From: Luteococcus sp038433135
GTDB taxonomy: Bacteria; Actinomycetota; Actinomycetes; Propionibacteriales; Propionibacteriaceae
DNA: 64,000 bases
Direction of reading: 5' to 3'
Assembly (NCBI RefSeq): GCF_038433135.1
Contig: NZ_JBCDMV010000014.1
Span: forward strand, 62,001-126,000
Below, in pieces: positions 8,184-15,490 of this stretch. The notes beneath the pieces were generated by a model. It worked only from the letters and a program-made list of their open reading frames with translations. It was not told the origin of the DNA and did no database searches. The first letter of the stretch is position 1; every line of letters starts with the position of its first letter. Both the position numbers and the translations under genes were made by a program.

Positions 8184-9382
8184 CGTTGGAGAGCTGTCGC
8201 CGGTTCGATGCGCGCGGCTCGTGCTGCGGGCTGCAATCCTGCGAGCAGGCCAACGGCAAGCCCCAACAGGGGGGTGGCCATCAGCCACGGCGGGAGCAGC
8301 GCGGTCCAGTCCCGGGCCCAGCACACGGCCAACACGGTGAAGACGCCCAGCGGGGTACCGATCAGGCCACCGACGAGGCCGAGGACGCTGGACTCGCCGA
8401 CGAACTGAGCCGCAATGTGGATGGGCCGCGCTCCCAATGCCCGTCGCAGTCCGATCTCGGCCACCCGCTGCAGCACAGCGACGGTGGTCAGGTTGGCGAT
8501 GCCGAATGCGCCAACGAGCAGCGTGATTCCTGTGAGGGCCAGGAACAGGCCCCCAATGTCATTTCCGACAGAAGCTTGGAGGCTGCGCGGATCTGGTGGA
8601 AGGGCGAGTTCGTAGGCCGCCGGCTTGGCAGCGCGCAGGGCGATGGGTACTTGACGCCCCGCGACATCGGCTGCTCCAACGGCGGTGTCGATGGTCATCC
8701 ACGGCTGGAGGTTCTGTTCACCCCACATGTCACGCGCAGTGGCCGTGGGGACCATGACGGATCCAAGCAGTTCAGGGTTGCGTTTCACATCGTCAACCAC
8801 ACCCAGCACCGTGAAGGGGACGCCAGCTATGAACACGGCCTGGCCGGGACGAGGAGTGCCGATGCCCAGTCGCTGCGCGGCCACCTTGCCCAGCACGGCT
8901 GCCCGGCAGCTTGTCTTGACGCACCAGTCATCGAAGGTTCGGCCTGCGCTGAGCTGGGCTCGGCTTGCCTTCAGCATCCCAGGGCTGACTGCATGCAGTC
9001 CGATGCCGGTTGGTGCCGTGCCTCCGCTACCGGGAGGCAGTGCGCTCACGGAGTCCCAGTTGGCCGCAGGCACCTCCCACGCGAGGCCAACGGCTTGAAC
9101 CCCCCTGATCTGTGCGACGCGAGTTTCGGCGTCCCGCGGAAAGCCACCATCACCGAATGTGGCGTCGAGTGGCTTGACGTCCACCTGGGTGGCTCGGAGC
9201 GGAGAGAACCGATCGGATACCTGGCCTTGGGCACTGGCCGTCAAGCCAAGGACCGCGACCAGAGTGGCGGTTCCCATTACCGTGCCCGCAATGGTGAGGG
9301 CGACTCGGGCCGGCCGGGAGACGACCCCGCGAATAATCTCGTGAAGCCAGTCCCCGAGACGCAATTGTGAGACGGGATTCAC
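8180..9382 (-). CDS. ABC transporter permease, FtsX/MacB-like
   Basis: 400 residues. There is an N-terminal membrane segment after RGVVSRPARVALTIAGTVMG, then a large extracytoplasmic domain (about residues 55-265), then three C-terminal membrane segments including GAFGIANLTTVAVLQRVAEIG, with LRRALGARP following. This is the MacB_PCD plus FtsX topology. Permeases of this type do mechanotransmission or export of peptides and lipids rather than classical uptake. The start overlaps the ATPase stop (ATGA) and the stop overlaps the next start, so expression is coupled on both sides. Confidence 0.88.
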   Translation of the reverse strand: MNPVSQLRLGDWLHEIIRGVVSRPARVALTIAGTVMGTATLVAVLGLTASAQGQVSDRFSPLRATQVDVKPLDATFGDGGFPRDAETRVAQIRGVQAVGLAWEVPAANWDSVSALPPGSGGTAPTGIGLHAVSPGMLKASRAQLSAGRTFDDWCVKTSCRAAVLGKVAAQRLGIGTPRPGQAVFIAGVPFTVLGVVDDVKRNPELLGSVMVPTATARDMWGEQNLQPWMTIDTAVGAADVAGRQVPIALRAAKPAAYELALPPDPRSLQASVGNDIGGLFLALTGITLLVGAFGIANLTTVAVLQRVAEIGLRRALGARPIHIAAQFVGESSVLGLVGGLIGTPLGVFTVLAVCWARDWTALLPPWLMATPLLGLAVGLLAGLQPAARAARIEPATALQR

Positions 9383-10077
9383 GCTGCGTCATCCTCCACG
9401 ATGCCGTCGAGCATCCGCAGACTGCGCTGGGCCCGTGCAGCAACATCCGGGGAATGGGTGATGACAAGCAAGGTCTGGCCTTGGGAGTGCAAGTCGTCGA
9501 AGAGTTCCAGGACGCTGGCAGTGGAGGTGCTGTCGAGGTTGCCGGTCGGTTCGTCACACAACAACAACCTCGGTCGGTTGAACAGCGCCCGGGCGATGGC
9601 CACGCGCTGGCGTTCCCCGCCAGAAAGAGTTGCAGGGTTAGCCTCCAGACGGTGGCCAAGGCCGACTCGTCGGAGCATGGCACGCGCTCGTTCGACCTGT
9701 TCGTCTCCCCGACGGTGTTCAAGAGTGCCATAGAGGCCGGCCATCATCACGTTCTCCGTGGCATTGCGATCGTCGAGGAGGTGGAAGGCCTGGAAGATGG
9801 TGCCAATCCATTGACCGCGAAAGGCGGCACGGGCTCGCTCTTCTGCGGTGGCGACGTCCACTCCACACAGTGAATAATCTCCGCCGGTTGGACGGATCAG
9901 CAGTCCCAGGACATTCAGCAAGCTGGACTTGCCACAACCAGAAGGGCCGGTCAGGGATACATAGTCGCCTGGATCAAGGTGGAAGTTGGCGCGTCGAATG
10001 GCGTCGACTGGCGGTGGGCCGGGGTAACGCAGGCTGATGTCGGTCAACGTGAGGACTGGTGGATCGAAGACAGTCAC
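9379..10077 (-). CDS. ABC transporter ATPase, MacB/LolD-like
   Basis: 232 residues, a single nucleotide-binding domain. Walker A GPSGCGKS is at about 44-51, the Q-loop is in IGTIFQAFHLL, the signature LSGGERQ is at about 151-157, Walker B is LLLCDEPTGNLD and the switch histidine is in VITHSPD. The family pairs with FtsX-like permeases, and here the permease gene overlaps its stop codon. It starts from ATG 4 bases inside the upstream adaptor gene. Confidence 0.92.
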   Translation of the reverse strand: MTVFDPPVLTLTDISLRYPGPPPVDAIRRANFHLDPGDYVSLTGPSGCGKSSLLNVLGLLIRPTGGDYSLCGVDVATAEERARAAFRGQWIGTIFQAFHLLDDRNATENVMMAGLYGTLEHRRGDEQVERARAMLRRVGLGHRLEANPATLSGGERQRVAIARALFNRPRLLLCDEPTGNLDSTSTASVLELFDDLHSQGQTLLVITHSPDVAARAQRSLRMLDGIVEDDAA

Positions 10078-11141
10078 GGACCGTTCACCACCACGGCGTC
10101 ACCCATCTTGAGTCCGGGCGTGTCTGCCACGGGCGTCACTTCCACCATGCCATCGGCACTGGCGCCCGGGGTCACCTCTACGGTCGTCTCGGTCTTGTCG
10201 TGCTGCACGAGGACGACCGTGCGGCCGTCGGTGCGGGAGTACACGGCGCTCAACGGGACGGCCAAGGCCCCCTTGCGTGACAGTTGCTGTTCGATGTTGA
10301 TCCGCACGTCCTTGCCATCACTTCCCTCCGGGAAGGCCGTTTCCGGGCGCAGGTGTACGGTGACCGTCTGGCCAGCTGGAGCATCGATGCTCTCCACGAC
10401 GGCCGGAACAGCAGCTTTGTCGAGGTCCAGCGTGGCTCGGGCTCCCTTGGTGATGGTGCGTGCCGCATCAGCCGGGATTTGGGCAGTGGCACTGCTTGTC
10501 CCGCAGGTCAGGACCACCAGATCGGATTTGGTGGCAGGTGCCCCGACAGGTGCCGAGTTGGTGATGACCGTGGCCGGGAAGCTCGGGATGAATAGGATTT
10601 CCCGACGGTCCATGCGGGAAGGTGCGTCATGACCTGCGGAGCGGTAGAGCTGAGCCAGCCCTTGGGAAGTGGCGGAGGTGAAGTCCGAGCCTGCGCTCGC
10701 AGGGAGATGAAGGCTGGCCAGTGCCCTGTTGAGCTGCTGCACGTCGGGCCCCTTGTCTCCCTGTGCGAGATCCCGGTAGGCGGGAAATGAGCCCTGGAGT
10801 GCGAGGATGGGGCGCCCGGAGACTTCCAGAAGCTGCTGTCCAGCGGCGACAGACTTCCCAGCAGCTGGAGCGCTCCGAGTGATCACGGACAGAGCGGCCG
10901 AAGATGTCACGGGCCCCACCGCCACGCGCTGCCCGGTGACGAGGGTTGCACGAGCCACCACGGTCCCCTTGGCGGCCATGGCCTCAATCGGTGCTGTGAT
11001 GCGGCTCACCGGCGGTGGGGCCGTGTCGAGTGCCTTTTGCGCGGGGGAGCGCATGAAGTGGCCGGCAAGGACGCCTGTCAGCATGCTGGCGACGGCGACA
11101 GCGACGAGAATGAGGAAGCGGCGCTCAGGAGCCCTAGCCAT
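10074..11141 (-). CDS. Membrane-anchored adaptor with peptidoglycan-binding domain (MacA/HlyD-like)
   Basis: 355 residues. One N-terminal membrane segment (about 8-27, LILVAVAVASMLTGVLAGHF) is followed by an extracytoplasmic adaptor. A lipoyl/beta-barrel-like region is interrupted by a PG_binding_1-like module: LAQGDKGPDVQQLNRALASL, then DFTSATSQGLAQLYRSAG. The C-terminus has barrel-type stretches such as ALAVPLSAVYSRTDGRTVVL and GDAVVVNGP. In monoderm actinobacteria such adaptors work with MacB-like ABC pairs. The wall-binding module suggests docking to peptidoglycan instead of an outer-membrane channel. The start lies 8 bases inside the lipoprotein gene. Confidence 0.75.
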   Translation of the reverse strand: MARAPERRFLILVAVAVASMLTGVLAGHFMRSPAQKALDTAPPPVSRITAPIEAMAAKGTVVARATLVTGQRVAVGPVTSSAALSVITRSAPAAGKSVAAGQQLLEVSGRPILALQGSFPAYRDLAQGDKGPDVQQLNRALASLHLPASAGSDFTSATSQGLAQLYRSAGHDAPSRMDRREILFIPSFPATVITNSAPVGAPATKSDLVVLTCGTSSATAQIPADAARTITKGARATLDLDKAAVPAVVESIDAPAGQTVTVHLRPETAFPEGSDGKDVRINIEQQLSRKGALAVPLSAVYSRTDGRTVVLVQHDKTETTVEVTPGASADGMVEVTPVADTPGLKMGDAVVVNGP

Positions 11142-12075
11142 TGGTGGTCACTTCTGATGCGTGCCGGACAAGGGTGGCAAGTTCACCCTTGACGGTTGCG
11201 AAGCCCTCCGGATTGGCGTCGATCGCCGCCCGCTGGAAGGTGGTCTCGGCCTCTCTCATGGCCTTTGTCACGCCGCTGCTCTCCTGGCATTCGAACTGTG
11301 TGACGGCAGCTTTGGTCTCGTCGGGAGTGACAGCATCGGCTCCCAGGTACTTCCTCGGAGCTTCTCGGGGGTCAGCCACTTCCGGGTAACCTGCTGCGCT
11401 CATGCACGCCGCGAATGCCTTCAACCCCGTTGTCGTCTTGGGCGAGTCCGTGGCACGGGGGTCAAGGTTGACGCTACGCACGATGGGTGAGAGGCCGAGC
11501 CCCGCGAAGTGGGTCTGGGTAGTTCCTTCCATCAGCGTCTTGTCCGCCTCGCCCAGACAACCTTCGCGGAAGCGTTCGGTTGACGAGACGGGTTCACCCC
11601 CGAGGGCCTTTTGTTGGGCTGGAGTCAATGTGGCGTTGAATTCGTCACTGGCGGCTCGGCCGGCAACGATCTCCGGGGTGTCGTCAGCGGTGTGAAAGCC
11701 GAATTGCTTGGCATCGGAAAGGCTGTTCAGCCCGTATCGGCGGGAAGCGAGGTCAACCGAGGAACCCGCCTCGGGGACCGGTTTGGGGAGCGTCACCTTG
11801 AATCCCTGTCGTTCCATGCACTTCTGGGTGAGCACCGTATGAGCTCGGACGACTGTCTCCCGGTCACGACCCATCAGCATGTACTGCTGCAGAGGCAGCT
11901 GTTCAGCGGCGGACTCGCTGCCGCTTGTCTGGGCAGACGGAACCTGCCAGGCGGAAATGGTGGGGGAGGGAACCTTGGCTGGTGTCGTGCTGCAAGCACC
12001 CGACAGCAACACGACAAGAATGGCAAGGGGCGTGCGCCCGCGCAGAGCGGACGCACGCCGATTGTGAGCGACCAT
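11134..12075 (-). CDS. Putative lipoprotein of the secreted-protein/ABC unit
   Basis: 313 residues. A basic N-terminus and a hydrophobic stretch end in LLSGACSTTP, with the lipidatable Cys at about residue 28. The box is slightly atypical (Ser at -3). The mature part contains four further cysteines, in QKCMERQGF, REGCLGEAD, FAACMSAAGYPE and VTQFECQES, which could form two disulfides outside the cell. The phrase 'ACM..AGYP' is frequent in uncharacterised actinobacterial lipoproteins. No enzymatic motif is recognised. It lies 8 bases downstream of the secreted-protein gene and overlaps the adaptor gene. Confidence 0.7.
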   Translation of the reverse strand: MVAHNRRASALRGRTPLAILVVLLSGACSTTPAKVPSPTISAWQVPSAQTSGSESAAEQLPLQQYMLMGRDRETVVRAHTVLTQKCMERQGFKVTLPKPVPEAGSSVDLASRRYGLNSLSDAKQFGFHTADDTPEIVAGRAASDEFNATLTPAQQKALGGEPVSSTERFREGCLGEADKTLMEGTTQTHFAGLGLSPIVRSVNLDPRATDSPKTTTGLKAFAACMSAAGYPEVADPREAPRKYLGADAVTPDETKAAVTQFECQESSGVTKAMREAETTFQRAAIDANPEGFATVKGELATLVRHASEVTTNG

Positions 12076-12083
12076 GATGGTGC

Positions 12084-12512
12084 TCAGGCCCAGCCCATGG
12101 AGGCGTCCTGGTTCTTGGTGAGAGGGAGGTTACTGCGGACGCTCGGGGGGATGTAGTCGTTGGTGCCGGAGAGTCCGGAGTTGAAGTAGACACGGAAGCC
12201 ACGGGTGGTGCTCCAGTTGGCGGCCGAACCCGCGTTGTTCCAGACGTTGTAGCCGCTGCCGGAGGTACCTCGCGCCCCCGCCATGAACAGGTAGCTGACG
12301 CCGCCGTTCCTGCTGGGGTTGAACGATGAGATGTTGGACTGGCTGCCGAACTCGGCTCCGTATCCGCTGTTGGACGAGTTGTAGTGGAGGCACATCTGGA
12401 CGGTGTTGCCGCACTGGCGCTGCACCGTGGCGGCGTGGGCGGGAGCTGCACTGATGGCGACGGTGCCGACGGCAGCGACCGCCACGGCGAGAGAGGTGGA
12501 CTTGCGCATCAT
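12084..12512 (-). CDS. Small secreted beta/gamma-crystallin-like (peptidase inhibitor I36-like) protein
   Basis: 142 residues from the first of two adjacent ATGs; the second is equally possible (AAAGGA lies 9 bases before it). The Sec signal peptide ends around AHA at residue 27. The mature protein of about 115 residues has two half-repeats, one starting CLHYNSSNSGYG and one starting FRVYFNSGLSG. It is rich in Asn, Ser and Gly and ends in NQDASMGWA. This matches the small secreted Greek-key proteins that actinobacterial annotation calls peptidase inhibitor family I36. The two cysteines (QCG and MCL) are both near the mature N-terminus. It is the first gene of a six-gene unit with an ABC system, so it could be the signal, ligand, cargo or effector. 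Confidence 0.7.
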   Translation of the reverse strand: MMRKSTSLAVAVAAVGTVAISAAPAHAATVQRQCGNTVQMCLHYNSSNSGYGAEFGSQSNISSFNPSRNGGVSYLFMAGARGTSGSGYNVWNNAGSAANWSTTRGFRVYFNSGLSGTNDYIPPSVRSNLPLTKNQDASMGWA

Positions 12513-12561
12513 CGTTCCTTTCACTGAAATGATGAGATGAAGCAGACTCACCCCCCCCGGG

Positions 12562-12577
12562 GAGGTGATGGCACCTC
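12562..12577. promoter_or_regulatory. Inverted repeat GAGGTG-N4-CACCTC
   Basis: A perfect 6-bp inverted repeat with a 4-base centre in the divergent control region. It is a possible operator; the protein that would bind is unknown. Confidence 0.35.
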
Positions 12578-12665
12578 GTCGAGTCCGCATGAGCAGTCTG
12601 GTGGGCGGCCGCTGGACAATGAAGGAGATGGGCGATGATCGTGCACTTGCGGCGAGGCGACGTGT

Positions 12666-12685
12666 ACCAAAGTGCAAAGTTTGGT
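12666..12685. promoter_or_regulatory. Inverted repeat ACCAAA-N8-TTTGGT, candidate response-regulator operator
   Basis: Perfect 6-bp arms span 20 bases, and the flanking bases extend the symmetry with one mismatch. The size is right for a dimeric LuxR/NarL-type regulator. It lies 27 bases upstream of such a gene, so autoregulation is plausible. Confidence 0.4.
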
Positions 12686-12711
12686 GCCTTCCCGACGGCC
12701 CCGGGTGCGGA

Positions 12712-13344
12712 ATGACGATCCGGGTAGCTCTGTGTGATGACTCGGCGCCCATGCGTGCAGCGTGGAACGCGCTGCTGCGTGCGATCAATGGCATCGAGGT
12801 CGTGGGCATCTACCGAGATGGGCGAGAAGCGTTGGCTCGAGTGGTCCACGACCGGGTGGAGGTCTTGTTGCTGGATGTGAGAATGCCCGGACTCACGGGC
12901 CCAGATGTCGCACGCGCCCTGCGCGATGTGCCCATCAAGGTGATCTACCTGACCTCTCACCCCGACTTGATCACTGTGGAGGACGCGGTGGCAGGGGTGG
13001 TTTCCGGGGCGCTGACCAAGGATGTGCCGCCCGAGGACCTGGAGCAGATGATTCACTGGGCGGCGCGTGGATTCACCGTCATCTCGCCGCATGTCTCGCG
13101 CCAATCGGGTGAGGATGCGCTGCGTGTCCGACGAGACCTCGTGCGATCGCCTCAGGAGGGTGAGGTGCTCGACCTGGTCTGTCGCGGACTGTCCAATGAC
13201 CAGATTGCTGTGCAGCTCAACCGCAGCCTGTCATCGGTGAAGCAGATCGTCGGGCGATTGGCCCAACGCGCCCACGTGCAGAACCGCACGCAGCTTGCTC
13301 TCTATGTGACGGATCCCAGTTTTCGAACCGAGTTCATGAATTGA
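12712..13344 (+). CDS. NarL/LuxR-family response regulator
   Basis: 210 residues from ATG (MTIRVALCDDS). The receiver domain shows acidic residues D9/D10, phospho-acceptor D55 in LLLDVRMPG, T81 and K103. The C-terminal GerE helix-turn-helix includes SPQEGEVLDLVCRGLSNDQI and SLSSVKQIVGRLAQRAHV. It activates or represses transcription as a dimer after phosphorylation. It is divergent from the secreted-protein/ABC unit, and its stop overlaps the 3' end of the histidine kinase gene by 11 bases, a convergent pairing that is unusual for cognate partners. Confidence 0.92.
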   Translation: MTIRVALCDDSAPMRAAWNALLRAINGIEVVGIYRDGREALARVVHDRVEVLLLDVRMPGLTGPDVARALRDVPIKVIYLTSHPDLITVEDAVAGVVSGALTKDVPPEDLEQMIHWAARGFTVISPHVSRQSGEDALRVRRDLVRSPQEGEVLDLVCRGLSNDQIAVQLNRSLSSVKQIVGRLAQRAHVQNRTQLALYVTDPSFRTEFMN

Positions 13345-14503
13345 GTGCCGCTCCCGATGTTCGAGGGGCGCTGCCACGAAGGCTCCAGGTGACGCCGTCC
13401 TCATAGTTCTCCACAGTCCCACCGATGGACGCCATTCGCTGCCTCATCCCGATCAAGCCGAGGCCAGAATTCCTCTCATCATGACCTGGTCGCATGGCGT
13501 TTGTCATCAAGATGTCCACCCGTTGCTCCTGCACAGCTACCATGATCGCCGATGCTCCCCGGGGGTCTCCGTGCCGCAAGATGTTGTTCGCTCCTTCCCT
13601 GACGACACGGGCCAGCGAGTCATTGATCGCTGGCGTGAACGAATCGATCGGTCCACTGACAGAGACGTTCAGGGGACGTTCAACGCGGCTGAATTGCTCT
13701 TGGATGTGCTCGATCATTTCAGAAAGATCCATCCGCTCCGGGGGAAGGTCCAACTCAAGTAGGTTCATCATCTGGCGCAACTGCGTGTTGATTCGCCGTC
13801 CGCTTGTGGCGATGGTGGACAGTAGCTGTCGCGCTTCGGCGGGCCGGGACTGTCCACGTTCCGCCTCCAGCACGAGCATGGTCACCTCATGCACGACGGT
13901 GTCATGCAATTCGCCAGCAATCTCACGCCGCTGAGCCGTGAGGCGCGCGGTGGTCATTTCCTCTGCCGTCACGTCTCGCTTGTGGATGATCATTCCGAGA
14001 AGAGCGGCCGCCGCATAGATGAAGAGGAATACAAGTGAAGCGGTGGCCCAATCGCCCACACTGCCAGCTCGTCTGGACTCCCATAGCGAGAGAGAGAAGG
14101 AACAGGCGAAGGCTCCAGCCAGGGAAAACCGGTTTCCCAGAGCAGCCACCTCAGCCACAAGGAGAATCCAACCGTAGGCCGCCATACCCAACTTGCCGAC
14201 TGGGATGCACGCCTGCAGCATGGAGGCGCTCGTGAGCAGTGCCACTGCGATCGGAAGCCGCTGTTTGAACAGGGCTAGAGCCGCGGTGAGAGTCAGCATG
14301 GAGAGCACGTTGAAAACGTGAATTCCTTGGGACAGCATGACCAGATCCGCAAGGAGCAATGCTCCCCCGATCCCCGAGAAGGCCTTGGTGTGCCATGTCA
14401 GGGAGCGGACCGGCCCAGCCAACTTGGTCGAAGGGCTGCGCTTCGTGCCCGAAGGTACGTGATTTCGTGTCAACGCCGTCATGGTCCCGCTCTCTCGATC
14501 CAT
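13334..14503 (-). CDS. Sensor histidine kinase (HisKA_3, NarX/DesK type)
   Basis: 389 residues if MDRESGTMTA is the start. An ATG 21 bases downstream (MTALTRN, with GAGAG before it) is at least as likely, and one at 14536 lacks a ribosome binding site. There are about five membrane segments between residues 40 and 172. The HisKA_3 H-box REIAGELHDTVVHEV follows, with the phospho-His at about 200. The ATPase N-box is REGANNILRHGDP and the G-box is GLGLIGMRQRM. There is no large extracytoplasmic domain, as in intramembrane-sensing kinases that partner with MacB/BceAB-like ABC systems. It faces the response regulator gene tail-to-tail. Confidence 0.88.
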   Translation of the reverse strand: MDRESGTMTALTRNHVPSGTKRSPSTKLAGPVRSLTWHTKAFSGIGGALLLADLVMLSQGIHVFNVLSMLTLTAALALFKQRLPIAVALLTSASMLQACIPVGKLGMAAYGWILLVAEVAALGNRFSLAGAFACSFSLSLWESRRAGSVGDWATASLVFLFIYAAAALLGMIIHKRDVTAEEMTTARLTAQRREIAGELHDTVVHEVTMLVLEAERGQSRPAEARQLLSTIATSGRRINTQLRQMMNLLELDLPPERMDLSEMIEHIQEQFSRVERPLNVSVSGPIDSFTPAINDSLARVVREGANNILRHGDPRGASAIMVAVQEQRVDILMTNAMRPGHDERNSGLGLIGMRQRMASIGGTVENYEDGVTWSLRGSAPRTSGAALNS

Positions 14504-14632
14504 GGTGCATCCAGCATCACGGAAGGATGAAAGCATATGTGGAACTTGTTCGGGCTCATTTTCGCCACTGGAGATGGGCCAAGCCTGTCGCTGTGTGGTT
14601 CGATGCCTTGGTGGCCCACGTGTCCTGCCTGA

Positions 14633-15490
14633 TCACGCACGCAGCGTGATGGTCGCCTCGGTGGGCTTCTTCGCGCCCGCCGAGGCGGCACTCCACTGGG
14701 CCAGTTCGCTGGCACTGAGTTGGAGCGTCTGCTCGCCCACGCTCACCGCGGTCACACCCGTCGTCTCCGTCGTCGCGAGCACCAGCTGGGCGGCGGCCCA
14801 CAACTTCGTCGGGTCCGATGAGTTCAGGGTGATCTGCGCCTGCCCCTGGCTGGCCGTCACGGAACCCTTGAAGGCACGCTGCACGATGGCCGTCGCCCGC
14901 TTGGTGTCCGGAGAATCGCCTCCGCGGTCGACACAGCGCACCGCCGCGGGGGAGTGGCCGCTCAGCGCACTGGCCCAGGCCTTCGCGGCATCGACGTGCT
15001 TGCGGTAGCCCTCGGGCACGCCCGACTTCTGCACCTCCTGCGCGACGTCGTTGATGTCCCCGGACTCCCAACCCGGCACCTTGACCAGGCCGTCGTAGAA
15101 CTTGCCGGTGGAATACCACGGGTCCATGATCTGCTCCACCGTGCCCCAGCCCTGGCTGGGCCGCTGCTGGAAGAGCCCCACCGAGTCCCGGTCACCGTAG
15201 TCGATGTTGCGCAGCTTGGACTCCTGCTTGGCCGTCGCCAAGGCGATCGACGCGGCGCGGGCGGGCAGCCCGCGCCGGATCGATTCCGCCACGATGATCG
15301 CGGCATTCTCCGACTGCTCCAGGCTGAGGGTGTCGGACACCTCCCCGACGCTGACCGTGCACTGCTCGGCGGGCGGCACCACCATCGTCACCGATGAGGT
15401 GATCTTGTTCACCAGCCAGCCGGCGCCCACCACCAGCAGCACGATGGCCACCAGCAGCGCCAGCAGGGAATTGCGTCGGGGAGAGGCCAT
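14633..15490 (-). CDS. Secreted/membrane-anchored protein with lysozyme-like (transglycosylase-type) domain
   Basis: 285 residues. One N-terminal membrane segment (LLALLVAIVLLVVGAGWLV) is followed by an extracytoplasmic domain. The domain resembles the goose-lysozyme/SLT fold, with the catalytic-type Glu in ATAKQESKLRNIDYGD, then SVGLFQQRPSQGWGT. Family members are mostly annotated hypothetical; muralytic activity is inferred from the QES...GLFQ pattern. Its start overlaps the stop of dapD (ATGA), so it is probably made with a diaminopimelate enzyme, which fits a wall-related job. Confidence 0.65.
   Translation of the reverse strand: MASPRRNSLLALLVAIVLLVVGAGWLVNKITSSVTMVVPPAEQCTVSVGEVSDTLSLEQSENAAIIVAESIRRGLPARAASIALATAKQESKLRNIDYGDRDSVGLFQQRPSQGWGTVEQIMDPWYSTGKFYDGLVKVPGWESGDINDVAQEVQKSGVPEGYRKHVDAAKAWASALSGHSPAAVRCVDRGGDSPDTKRATAIVQRAFKGSVTASQGQAQITLNSSDPTKLWAAAQLVLATTETTGVTAVSVGEQTLQLSASELAQWSAASAGAKKPTEATITLRA

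Larger units (their letters stand above)
12513..12711. promoter_or_regulatory. Divergent control region between the secreted-protein unit and the response regulator
   Basis: These 199 bases separate two divergent genes. They hold a run of nine C at about 12551-12559 and two inverted repeats, listed separately. No clear -35/-10 pair was identified on either strand. Confidence 0.5.

Noticed and set aside
12084..12512. Lactococcin 972-type bacteriocin precursor
   Set aside because: An ABC unit follows, but the mature protein lacks the lactococcin 972 layout and its partner genes are not the usual DUF1430-type membrane protein. The crystallin/I36-like reading fits better.
14527..14649. Plus-strand 40-codon frame between the kinase gene and the lysozyme-like gene
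   Set aside because: GGAAGG abuts the ATG with no spacing, the peptide has no recognisable family, and it overlaps the end of the next gene antisense. It could be a remnant but cannot be supported.
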